DNA from: Firmicutes bacterium UBA3910
GTDB lineage: Bacteria; Bacillota; Limnochordia; Darwinibacteriales; Darwinibacteriaceae
Length of the DNA: 6,808 bases
Direction: 5' to 3'
Assembly (NCBI GenBank): GCA_002391465.1
Contig: DGFC01000126.1
Location: forward strand, 19,341-26,148
A program made the translations under genes and the position numbers. The notes beneath the pieces were generated by a model. That model saw only the letters and a list, made by a program, of their open reading frames with translations. It had not been told where the DNA came from and ran no database searches. The number at the start of each line of letters is the position of its first letter. Position 1 is the stretch's first letter. This document shows positions 1 to 6,090 of the stretch, piece after piece.

Positions 1-18
1 GAGGTGTATAAGAGACAG
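1..18. other. Residual Nextera (Tn5 mosaic-end) adapter at contig edge
   Basis: Bases 4-18 read GTGTATAAGAGACAG, identical to the 3' 15 bases of the 19-bp Tn5 mosaic end used in Nextera libraries. Translated in the frame of the next gene they give the residues YKRQ, a known artefact at the ends of proteins from draft assemblies. Bases 1-3 do not match the rest of the mosaic end. I treat this stretch as library sequence and not as genome, so the GTG at position 4 is not a start codon. Confidence 0.9.
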
Positions 19-384
19 GACATTATCACCAGCACACCTGACCTGGTGGGCTTCTTCGCAGATAACAACCACACTGGCGTGGGCGTTGCCCGGGCCATTG
101 CTGAGCGCAACCTCGGCGACGATCTGGTACTGATTGCTTTCGACTCCGACCCAGAAGAAGTTAACGCTCTCCAAGAAGGTCACATCTATGCTCTGGTAGT
201 GCAAGACCCATTCGGCATGGGCTACTACGGCGTACTCCGCGCTGTTGACGCACTCCAAGGCAAAGAACTGCCACGCTACATCGACACCGGTGTTGTAGTT
301 GTAACTCGCGACAACTTCAACGACGACTCCGTACAGCATCTCCTGTACCCAGAACAGCGTGCAGCTGCCATCCTTGGCGAGTAA
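19..384 (+). CDS. Sugar ABC transporter substrate-binding protein (RbsB type), C-terminal fragment
   Basis: Extracellular, probably lipid-anchored, binding protein that delivers a monosaccharide to the ATPase and permease encoded next. Only about 121 C-terminal residues remain. The usual length is about 300-340, so the signal peptide and N-terminal lobe lie beyond the contig edge. The visible part is the second lobe of a type-1 periplasmic-binding fold. Against E. coli RbsB, three ligand-contacting positions are kept: Asn in FADNN (bases 64-66, RbsB Asn190), Asp in AFDSD (142-144, Asp215) and Gln in VVQDPF (202-204, Gln235). The 'MGYYGVLRAVDALQGKELP' helix and the following 'DTGVVVVTRDN' return to the hinge are typical of the family. 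Codon use differs from the genes after it: all Asn codons are AAC, Asp is mostly GAC, and Pro is CCA or CCT. That fits a highly expressed binding protein. The family call is firm; the sugar is inferred from the neighbours. Confidence 0.9.
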   Translation, partial: DIITSTPDLVGFFADNNHTGVGVARAIAERNLGDDLVLIAFDSDPEEVNALQEGHIYALVVQDPFGMGYYGVLRAVDALQGKELPRYIDTGVVVVTRDNFNDDSVQHLLYPEQRAAAILGE

Positions 385-396
385 TCACTTTTAGAG

Positions 397-424
397 CTAC
401 CGCCCTTCGCAAGAAGGGCGGTAG
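397..424 (+). promoter_or_regulatory. Intercistronic hairpin between binding-protein and ATPase genes
   Basis: Perfect 12-bp inverted repeat, CTACCGCCCTTC and GAAGGGCGGTAG, closed by a GCAA (GNRA-type) tetraloop. It begins 12 bases after the binding-protein stop codon. No run of T follows (next bases ATTAAAGG) and none follows on the minus strand, so a full intrinsic terminator is unlikely. Its likely role, by inference from many ABC operons, is to protect the 3' end of the binding-protein mRNA or to end only part of the transcripts, so that binding protein outnumbers membrane components. Confidence 0.75.
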
Positions 425-450
425 ATTAAAGGTTTGGTCAACCCGAACGT

Positions 451-457
451 GGGGAGG
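451..457 (+). promoter_or_regulatory. Ribosome binding site of the ATPase gene
   Basis: GGGGAGG lies 9 bases before the ATG at 467. It sets the start there and not at the in-frame TTG at 434, which has only the hairpin tail in front of it. Confidence 0.75.
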
Positions 458-466
458 GAAGGCTTG

Positions 467-1966
467 ATGAAAAGAGACAATGAATACGCAGTAGTGATGG
501 AGAATATCAACAAAACCTTTCCGGGCGTAAAGGCCCTTGACAGCGTAACCTTCCGCCTGAAAAAGGGTGAAATCCACGCTCTCTTGGGCGAAAACGGTGC
601 AGGCAAGTCCACGCTGATCAAAATTTTGATGGGTGTCTATCAGAAAGATAGGGACAGCGGCAAGATCCTTTTGGATGGCCAGGAAGTGCACATCAATAGT
701 CCAATCAAGGCGGAACAGCTGGGTTTAAGTGCCGTTTACCAGAACATTATGTTGGCTCGCCATCTATCCGTGGCCGAGAACATTTTTTTGGGACAGCAGC
801 CTAAAAAGAATGGCGTAATTGATTGGAAGAAGATGTACGAAGATGCGGAAAAAGTGCTGGAGGAAGTCTCCCTAGACGTGGATCCCCGGGCGCTTGTGAA
901 GCATCTCACACCCGTTCAGCAGGAAATGGTGGCCATTGCCAAGGCCCTGGCGCGGAGAGCCAAAGTGCTGATTCTCGACGAGCCCACCGCGCAGCTGAGT
1001 GAAGAAGAAACTGTGCAACTGCACAAGATCATGCGGGGGCTGAAAAAGTCAGGTATCTCCATCATTTATATTTCTCACCGCCTCGACGAGATCTTTGAAG
1101 TGTGCGACGTGGCTACGATTCTCCGGGACGGGCAGTACATTGATACCAAGCCAGTCAGCGAGCTCACTGAGGCGGAGATTATCCGCATGATGGTAGGTCG
1201 CAGTATTGATGATCTATATTACAAAGAGGAAGTGAAGATCGGCAAGGAGATCCTCAGGGTCAAGAATCTAAACCGCTACCCGGTGGTGAAAAATGCATCG
1301 TTTTCCCTGCGCGAAGGCGAAATTCTAGGCATCTTTGGTTTGGTTGGCTCGGGCCGGACTGAACTGGTGAGATGCATTTTCGGAGCAGACGTGCCCGATT
1401 CCGGCGAAATTGAGATCGAAGGCCGGCCGGTACGCGTTCTCAGCCCCAATGCCGCGATTGAACACGGAATCGGCCTTATTCCGGAAGACCGGCAGCAGCA
1501 GGGCCTGGCTCTGCCCTTAACCCTGGCGGACAACTGCAACCTGATCAGCGGACGCGACACCAGCAAGTTAGGTATCCGCCGTGTGCGGGAAGAACAGGAG
1601 ATCGCCAGGAAGAACGTGAACGAGCTGCGGATCAGAACTCCCGGTATCAGCCAGAGGGTGAAGTTCCTCAGCGGCGGCAATCAGCAGAAAGTTGTAATCA
1701 GCAAGTGGCTGAACGTAGATGCTAAAGTGCTGATCTTTGACGAACCCACCGTTGGTATTGACGTGGGCGCCAAAACTGAGATCTACAAGATCATGGCTGA
1801 GTTGCTGAAGCAGGGCAAAGGGATTATCTTTATTTCCTCGTACCTGCCTGAGCTGCTTGGAGTTTGTGACCGGATCATGGTGGTCGCGGAAGGTAAGATC
1901 ACCGGCACGTTGGGTCGCGAAGAGGCTACCCAAGAGAAATTGCTTGCGTTGGCTTCGAATTTGTAA
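467..1966 (+). CDS. rbsA: Sugar ABC transporter ATP-binding protein, two nucleotide-binding domains (RbsA/MglA family)
   Basis: Cytoplasmic ATPase that powers sugar import; 499 residues, the normal length for RbsA/MglA/XylG. Domain 1: Walker A GENGAGKST at residues 41-49, Q-loop Gln92, weak signature LTPVQQ at 147-152, Walker B VLILDE at 167-172, H-loop His204. Domain 2 (from about 260): Walker A degenerate, GLVGSGRT at 291-298 with Arg in place of Lys, the family stretch GLIPEDRQQQGL at 336-347, canonical signature LSGGNQQK at 401-408, Walker B VLIFDE at 421-426, and Ser in place of the H-loop His (SSYLPE). This asymmetry is normal for the family: one competent ATP site (Walker A of domain 1 with the signature of domain 2) and one degenerate site. 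ATG 467 is chosen over TTG 434 for its ribosome site. The stop is 14 bases before the permease start. The family is certain; the symbol rests on the adjacent rbsD and rbsK, and the protein alone does not fix the sugar. Confidence 0.93.
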   Translation: MKRDNEYAVVMENINKTFPGVKALDSVTFRLKKGEIHALLGENGAGKSTLIKILMGVYQKDRDSGKILLDGQEVHINSPIKAEQLGLSAVYQNIMLARHLSVAENIFLGQQPKKNGVIDWKKMYEDAEKVLEEVSLDVDPRALVKHLTPVQQEMVAIAKALARRAKVLILDEPTAQLSEEETVQLHKIMRGLKKSGISIIYISHRLDEIFEVCDVATILRDGQYIDTKPVSELTEAEIIRMMVGRSIDDLYYKEEVKIGKEILRVKNLNRYPVVKNASFSLREGEILGIFGLVGSGRTELVRCIFGADVPDSGEIEIEGRPVRVLSPNAAIEHGIGLIPEDRQQQGLALPLTLADNCNLISGRDTSKLGIRRVREEQEIARKNVNELRIRTPGISQRVKFLSGGNQQKVVISKWLNVDAKVLIFDEPTVGIDVGAKTEIYKIMAELLKQGKGIIFISSYLPELLGVCDRIMVVAEGKITGTLGREEATQEKLLALASNL

Positions 1967-1980
1967 ACGGAGGGATCTCA

Positions 1981-2958
1981 ATGGGAGTAACGCAACCTAG
2001 AACCAAGCAAAGTCCGTGGAAAAAGATCAGAGAAATCCAAAACAGATTTCCATTATCAACCCTTTTCCTAGTTATCATTGCGCTGTGGGTTATCCTGGCG
2101 ATTCTGTCGCCCTATTTCTTCACCTACCACAACATGTTTAACCTGGCGCGGCAGACTGCTGTGACCGCCATTCTTTCGGTAGGTATGACCTTTGTCATTA
2201 TTTCCGGCGGAATTGACCTGAGCGTAGGCTCCATAGTGGGCGTAAGCAGCGTGTTGGTGAGTCTCTTGATGGTAAACGGCTGGCCAATTTCCCTAGCCAT
2301 CCTGGTCACTTTGCTGATCAGCTGCCTCCTGGGCTTGATTACCGGTGTCGCCATCTATGATGCTAAGGTGCCGCCCTTTATTGCCACCTTGGGTATGATG
2401 AGCGCCGCTCGGGGCGTAGCCCTGATGCTGAGTCAAGGTCGGACCATCACCAATATTCCCCGGCCCTTTACCCAATTCGCCCAGAGCACTGTCCTGGGTG
2501 TACCCAGTCTGTTCATCGTCTCTGTAGTGGTAGCGATTGTGGGCATTTTCATCCTCAACCGCACCCAGTTCGGCCGGAACGTGTACGCCATCGGCAGCAG
2601 CAAAGAGGTTGCCCGCCTGTCCGGTATCAATATGCGCCTGAACACCTACGGCATTTACGTGCTCAGCGCTGCCCTCTCCAGTCTAGCTGGTATCCTCATG
2701 ACCTCCCGTCTGGCCTCCGGTATTCCCACCAGCGGACAGGGCGACGAGATGGACGCCATCGCTTCGGTAGTAATCGGCGGTGCCAGCCTAGCCGGTGCGG
2801 AAGGAAGCATTTTGGGGACCATGATCGGTGCTTTGATTATGGCCACCCTGCGCAACGGGTTTAACCTCCTGGGTATCGACCCATTCTGGATGAGAATTGC
2901 CATTGGTATCTTGATTGTTCTGGCTGTATTTGTTGACCAATTTAGGAAGAACGACTAA
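1981..2958 (+). CDS. rbsC: Sugar ABC transporter permease (RbsC family)
   Basis: Integral membrane protein of 325 residues that forms the translocation channel, probably as a homodimer paired with the ATPase. After a basic, hydrophilic N-terminus (about 24 residues) come multiple hydrophobic segments, the first at about 27-47. The family hallmark GGIDLSVGS is at residues 76-84. The cytoplasmic loop FGRN...GIN at 197-217, which contacts the ATPase, and the motif IGGASLAG at 265-272 are also as in RbsC, AlsC and XylH. The ATG is preceded by GGAGGG (1969-1974) at a spacing of 6 bases. The gene follows the ATPase by 14 bases and precedes rbsD by 32 bases. No frameshift or missing segment is seen. 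The BPD_transp_2-type permease call is firm; substrate specificity is inferred from context. Confidence 0.93.
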   Translation: MGVTQPRTKQSPWKKIREIQNRFPLSTLFLVIIALWVILAILSPYFFTYHNMFNLARQTAVTAILSVGMTFVIISGGIDLSVGSIVGVSSVLVSLLMVNGWPISLAILVTLLISCLLGLITGVAIYDAKVPPFIATLGMMSAARGVALMLSQGRTITNIPRPFTQFAQSTVLGVPSLFIVSVVVAIVGIFILNRTQFGRNVYAIGSSKEVARLSGINMRLNTYGIYVLSAALSSLAGILMTSRLASGIPTSGQGDEMDAIASVVIGGASLAGAEGSILGTMIGALIMATLRNGFNLLGIDPFWMRIAIGILIVLAVFVDQFRKND

Positions 2959-2977
2959 TGCACTTGAATTGTTGAGC

Positions 2978-2986
2978 AAGGAGGGG
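2978..2986 (+). promoter_or_regulatory. Strong ribosome binding site of rbsD
   Basis: AAGGAGGGG. The AAGGAGG core ends 6 bases before the GTG at 2991 and supports that non-ATG start. Confidence 0.8.
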
Positions 2987-2990
2987 TATT

Positions 2991-3398
2991 GTGAAGAAGC
3001 AGGGTATGGTAAATCATTACATTTCCGAAATCTTGGCTGGAATGGGCCACACTGACCATATGCTCCTGACCGATATGGGCTTTCCCATTCCGGAAGGGGT
3101 AAAAAAGGTGGACCTCACTGTACGGCGGGGCGAGCCCAAGTTCTTCGACGTACTGGAAGCAATTCTGGAGGAGTTCCAAGTGGAGAAAGTGATCCTGGCT
3201 GCGGAAATGCCCGAAGCCAGCCCTGAAGCCCACGCCCGCATTAAGGAGCTCCTGCCCGATGTGGAGTATGAGTATGTACCCCACTGGGATTTGGTTGATG
3301 TGGCTAAGACCTCTAAAGGTGTTGTGCGCACTGGAGATCTCACTCCCTACTGCAATATGGTGCTGGTCTCAGGCGTAAAGGGGATCTTCTATGACTAA
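2991..3398 (+). CDS. rbsD: D-ribose pyranase (RbsD/FucU mutarotase family)
   Basis: Cytoplasmic enzyme that interconverts pyran and furan forms of D-ribose, supplying the form used by ribokinase. At 135 residues it is close to E. coli RbsD (139) and collinear with it. GHTD with catalytic-site His20 and Asp28 in the TDMGFPIP stretch match the E. coli positions exactly. His98, Tyr120 and Asn122 (in TPYCN) fall at the positions I recall for the active site of Bacillus subtilis RbsD. The C-terminal RTGDLTPYCNMVLVSGV segment is the family signature. The start is GTG, supported by the strong ribosome site just upstream. The last 8 bases overlap rbsK, which suggests translational coupling. The family also contains fucose mutarotase FucU; the RbsD-like N-terminus and the partner kinase favour ribose or a related sugar. 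Confidence 0.92.
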   Translation: MKKQGMVNHYISEILAGMGHTDHMLLTDMGFPIPEGVKKVDLTVRRGEPKFFDVLEAILEEFQVEKVILAAEMPEASPEAHARIKELLPDVEYEYVPHWDLVDVAKTSKGVVRTGDLTPYCNMVLVSGVKGIFYD

Positions 3399-4329
3399 GG
3401 TGCCCAAGATTGCCGTCATCGGCAGCAACATGATCGACTTGGTCACCAATATCCAGCGCATGCCCAATGAGGGTGAAACTCTGGAAGCACCAAGCTTTGA
3501 CCTTGGCTTCGGCGGCAAAGGCGCGAACCAAGCGGTTGCCGCCGCCAAGCTTGGGGCCGAAGTTGTGATGGTCACCAAGGTGGGTGACGATATGTTCGGC
3601 CGGGGAGTGAAGGAGAACTTCGCCGCCTTCGGCATCGACACCACCTATGTGGAGGCCGTTCCTGGGGTGACCAATGGGGTAGCTCCCATTTTCGTCGATG
3701 AAGATGGCAGCAACCGCATCCTGATTGTCAAGGGAGCCAACAACCACCTCCTGCCGGAGGATGTGGACAAGGCTCAGGATAAGGTGCTGGGCAGCGATTT
3801 TATCCTGCTCCAGCTGGAAGTACCTTTGGAGACAGTCTATCGGGCCATTGAATTCGGAGTAGAGAACAACATTCCAGTAATCCTCAACCCTGCTCCGGCC
3901 CAAGCCCTGGATTTTGAACGAGTGAAGCAGGTCTCCGTCTTCGTACCCAATGAGGTGGAGCTGCAGATGATCACCGGCATGCCCACTTCCACCCTGGAAG
4001 AGGTGCAGCAGGCCGGGGAAAAACTGCTCCACGAGGGCATGAAGACAGTTCTGGTAACCCTTGGTTCTAAGGGCGCCATGCTCCTTCAGGAGGGGCTCTG
4101 CCGGGTGTTCCCTGCAGTAAAGGTAGCCACTAAGGATACCACCGGGGCCGGAGATGCGTTTATCGGCAGTTTCGCTTACTACTACGCCCTCACAGGCGAT
4201 ATTGAACAAGCGGTGGAGACTGCCAACCACTATGCAGCTCTCTCCACGCTGAATACCGGGACGCAGAAAGCGTTCTACTCCCGGGAGGATTTTGAACGGG
4301 AAAGGGCTGCCTCGACGAAAGAGGGGTGA
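3391..4329 (+). CDS. rbsK: Ribokinase (PfkB family)
   Basis: Cytoplasmic kinase, D-ribose + ATP to D-ribose 5-phosphate; 312 residues against 309 in E. coli. Motifs keep E. coli numbering: Asp16, GGKGANQA at 41-48 (Gly42, Lys43, Asn46 contact sugar), Glu143 in LQLE, NPAPA at 166-170, PNE at 186-188, DTTGAGDAF at 249-257 with the catalytic base Asp255, and cation-site residues Asp249 and Thr251. The N-terminal GSNMID and the late TGTQ resemble human ribokinase (GSCMTD, AGTQ) more than E. coli (GSINAD, KGAQ), so E. coli Asn14 is Met here. The ATG lies inside the end of rbsD (8-base overlap), preceded by AAAGGGG (3377-3383). The kinase family is certain. Ribose is most likely, but related ketoses such as allulose or tagatose cannot be excluded. 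Confidence 0.93.
   Translation: MTKVPKIAVIGSNMIDLVTNIQRMPNEGETLEAPSFDLGFGGKGANQAVAAAKLGAEVVMVTKVGDDMFGRGVKENFAAFGIDTTYVEAVPGVTNGVAPIFVDEDGSNRILIVKGANNHLLPEDVDKAQDKVLGSDFILLQLEVPLETVYRAIEFGVENNIPVILNPAPAQALDFERVKQVSVFVPNEVELQMITGMPTSTLEEVQQAGEKLLHEGMKTVLVTLGSKGAMLLQEGLCRVFPAVKVATKDTTGAGDAFIGSFAYYYALTGDIEQAVETANHYAALSTLNTGTQKAFYSREDFERERAASTKEG
4321..4326 (+). promoter_or_regulatory. Ribosome binding site of the aldolase gene
   Basis: GAGGGG inside the last codons of rbsK, 7 bases before the ATG at 4334. It favours this start over the in-frame TTG at 4292, which would overlap rbsK by 38 bases and lacks a comparable site. Confidence 0.75.
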
Positions 4330-4333
4330 AGTA

Positions 4334-5017
4334 ATGGAGTTTTTTGCTGACATCGCTGACGTGGCCCAAATTAAGGAAGTACAGAGCTGGCTCCCCCTAG
4401 ACGGGGTGACCACCAACCCCACCATTGTGGCTAGAGAGAAGAAGGAGCTGTTTAAGCTCGTGGAAGAGCTTCTGGCAGCCTGCAGGGGCTTGGTGCATGT
4501 GCAGACCCTGGCCCACAGCACAGAGGAAATCGTGGCAGAGGCCAAGCGGCTGCTGGCGGTTGATCCCAAGCGCATTATTCCCAAGATCCCAGTGACCCAG
4601 GCTGGCCTGGGGGCAGTGCTGAGGTTGAGCGAAGAGGGCATCCGTACCACTGTGACCGGAGTGGTTACCGTGGCCCAAGGGCTGCTCGCGGCCAAGGCAG
4701 GCGCCACCTATGTGGCTCCCTATGTAAACTGGGTAGATAATATTGAGCACTCTGGGGCAGAAGTAGTGGCTGAGCTCTTGGAAGCGTTCGCCGCCTTCGA
4801 TCTGGAGGCCAAGGTGCTGGCTGCCAGCGTGAAGAATTCCCGGCAGTTCCGGGATCTGGTGGCGTTGGGTACCCATGCGGTTACCATGCCGCCTGAAACC
4901 TACGCCATGGTTCTAGATCATCCTCTGACCGAACGGGCTCTAGAGGCTTTTGAGAACAATTGGATGCGCACGTTTGCTGAGTACAAATTAGATTCCAAGC
5001 TGAGAGGTGAGGGTTGA
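4334..5017 (+). CDS. Transaldolase-family protein, fructose-6-phosphate-aldolase-like
   Basis: Class I (Schiff-base) aldolase of the small transaldolase/FSA group; 227 residues, close to 220 in E. coli FsaA and alignable from the first residue. Conserved active-site positions (E. coli in brackets): Asp6 (6), Asn28 in GVTTNPT (28), Gln57 (59), Schiff-base Lys84 in PKIPVT (85), Thr108 (109), Tyr130 in YVAPYVN (131), Ser165 (166). The clear difference is Trp133 where FsaA has Arg134, the residue that binds substrate phosphate; the codon is TGG at 4730-4732. FsaA splits fructose 6-phosphate into dihydroxyacetone and glyceraldehyde 3-phosphate, and other members are true transaldolases. Loss of the Arg suggests another or unphosphorylated acceptor. 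It starts 4 bases after rbsK stops and shares one base with the reductase start (TGATG). The fold and Lys chemistry are firm; the substrate is unknown. Confidence 0.85.
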   Translation: MEFFADIADVAQIKEVQSWLPLDGVTTNPTIVAREKKELFKLVEELLAACRGLVHVQTLAHSTEEIVAEAKRLLAVDPKRIIPKIPVTQAGLGAVLRLSEEGIRTTVTGVVTVAQGLLAAKAGATYVAPYVNWVDNIEHSGAEVVAELLEAFAAFDLEAKVLAASVKNSRQFRDLVALGTHAVTMPPETYAMVLDHPLTERALEAFENNWMRTFAEYKLDSKLRGEG

Positions 5018-5985
5018 TGTTGTACCGCCAACTTGGTAAGACTGGTTTGGAGGTATCGGTTCTGGGTTACGGCTGCTGGGCAGCGGGCAAGCAGTGGGAT
5101 AACGCCTCTGATGATGCGTCCATCCGGGCGATTCAGACCGCAATTGACCACGGCATCAACTTTTTCGATGTGGCCCCCGTTTACGGCTACGGCCATGCGG
5201 AAAAAGTGCTGGGCAAAGCCATTGAGGGCAGGCGGGATAAGATCTTTATCGCCACGAAATGCGGCCTGAACTGGGATGCCCAGGGACGCACCTATCGCAA
5301 CTTGACCCGGGAGAACATTCTGCGGGAAATCGATGAAAGCCTGCGCAGGCTTGGGGTGGACTATGTTGATCTCTATCAAGTGCACTGGCCCGATCCCAAT
5401 GTTCCCTTAGAAGAAACCTTTACCACCCTGGATGAGCTCAAAAAATCGGGCAAGGTAAGGCATATTGGGGTAACCAACTTCAATATCTCCCTGATCGAGC
5501 AGGCTAAACAGTACACCGAGATTGTGAGTAACCAAGTGCTCTACAATATGATCGACCGCAATTCCGACGACTACCACGGCTTGGATCTCAACTACCGTTC
5601 GGACAGTGAGATTCTGTCCTACTGCGAGCGGGAACAGCTGGGCTTCATCCCCTACAGCCCGCTTTGTCAAGGACTGCTCACTGACCACTTTGACCGTGCT
5701 GCTCTTTCCGACAAGGACGTGCGGGTCTTTAACCGGCAGCTCCAGGGTGAAGCTCTGGAGAGGAATTTAAAGATTCGGGCAGAGCTCCAGGAAGTTGCTG
5801 GAGATTACGGCAGGCCCCTGGCCCAGCTGGCCTTGAGATGGCTGATTCAAAAGCCTGGCGTAACTTCAATTATTGCCGGCTCCCTCAATGAGAAGCATGT
5901 GCAGGAGAACCTGGCCGCCTTTGAGTGGACCATCAGCGACTCGGATCTGGAGCGGATTGACAAGATTCTCACCCAGTTTGACTGA
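5017..5985 (+). CDS. Aldo/keto reductase (IolS-like)
   Basis: NADP(H)-type oxidoreductase with a TIM-barrel fold; 322 residues, normal for the family. The catalytic tetrad is complete: Asp51 (INFFDVAP), Tyr56 (VYGYG), Lys81 (IATKCG) and His123 (YQVHWPD). Other family stretches are YRQLGKTGLEVS at 3-14, SLRRLGVDYVDLYQ at 108-121, GKVRHIGVTNF in the middle, YSPLCQGLLT, and near the C-terminus the cofactor-site segment SIIAGSLNEKHVQENL. Overall pattern and length resemble Bacillus IolS/AKR11 proteins. ATG 5017 overlaps the aldolase stop by one base (TGATG), with purine-rich AGAGGTGAGGG just upstream; TTG 5014 is less likely. The tight coupling to the aldolase suggests it may reduce an aldehyde that the aldolase makes or uses. 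Sequence does not define the substrate. Confidence 0.88.
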   Translation: MLYRQLGKTGLEVSVLGYGCWAAGKQWDNASDDASIRAIQTAIDHGINFFDVAPVYGYGHAEKVLGKAIEGRRDKIFIATKCGLNWDAQGRTYRNLTRENILREIDESLRRLGVDYVDLYQVHWPDPNVPLEETFTTLDELKKSGKVRHIGVTNFNISLIEQAKQYTEIVSNQVLYNMIDRNSDDYHGLDLNYRSDSEILSYCEREQLGFIPYSPLCQGLLTDHFDRAALSDKDVRVFNRQLQGEALERNLKIRAELQEVAGDYGRPLAQLALRWLIQKPGVTSIIAGSLNEKHVQENLAAFEWTISDSDLERIDKILTQFD

Positions 5986-5987
5986 GT

Positions 5988-5992
5988 GGAGG
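5988..5992 (+). promoter_or_regulatory. Unused strong Shine-Dalgarno after the reductase gene
   Basis: GGAGG begins 3 bases after the reductase stop and is followed by AATCAACCAATTG. The nearest possible starts are TTG 6003 (10-base spacing, 48 codons, running into the epimerase gene out of frame) and ATG 6011 (18-base spacing, 21 codons, ending at 6076 through the hairpin). Neither encodes a recognisable protein. It could serve a leader peptide or be what remains of a lost gene. Confidence 0.45.
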
Positions 5993-6018
5993 AATCAACC
6001 AATTGAGCTTATGCAGTG

Positions 6019-6058
6019 GAATCCCAAACGGAGGTCCTCGGTTTGGGATTCTCTTGTT
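6019..6058 (+). terminator. Probable intrinsic terminator or attenuator between reductase and epimerase
   Basis: Perfect 11-bp inverted repeat GAATCCCAAAC / GTTTGGGATTC (6019-6029 and 6041-6051). After one G-G mismatch, an inner GAG/CTC pairing closes a GTC loop. The following tail TCTTGTT is T-rich but interrupted, so termination may be partial. It lies in a 105-base gap and would separate transport, kinase, aldolase and reductase genes from the epimerase, or lower expression of the latter. I see no convincing promoter between it and the epimerase, which argues for read-through. Confidence 0.7.
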
Positions 6059-6090
6059 AATTACACTAAGAAATGAGGCAGGGAATATAG

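Noticed and set aside
4..18. GTG start giving a complete 126-residue protein from position 4
   Set aside because: The bases are Nextera adapter and the protein lacks the N-terminal lobe and signal peptide of its family, so it is a truncated gene.
434..466. TTG start extending the ATPase by 11 residues
   Set aside because: There is no ribosome site before 434, while GGGGAGG lies 9 bases before ATG 467; the family N-terminus begins after 467.
1340..1365. Broken Walker A in the second ATPase domain as a loss-of-function mutation
   Set aside because: GLVGSGRT with Arg for Lys is the normal state of domain 2 in RbsA/MglA proteins.
4292..4333. TTG start extending the aldolase by 14 residues
   Set aside because: It would overlap rbsK by 38 bases and add a basic tail not found in FsaA, whose first residues align from ATG 4334.
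3340..4707. Long minus-strand ORF of 455 codons opposite rbsK and the aldolase
   Set aside because: Low-complexity translation without recognisable motifs, antisense to two well-supported genes; a shadow of GC-biased codons.
4334..5985. Sulfoquinovose (sulfo-transaldolase) pathway
   Set aside because: A transaldolase-like enzyme next to a reductase recalls it, but no sulfo-sugar isomerase or sulfoquinovosidase is present and RbsD/RbsK point to ribose-like sugars.
6054..6067. Possible promoter before the epimerase (TTGTTA, TACACT)
   Set aside because: The two elements are not at a workable spacing: nothing like a -10 lies about 17 bases after TTGTTA and nothing like a -35 lies before TACACT.
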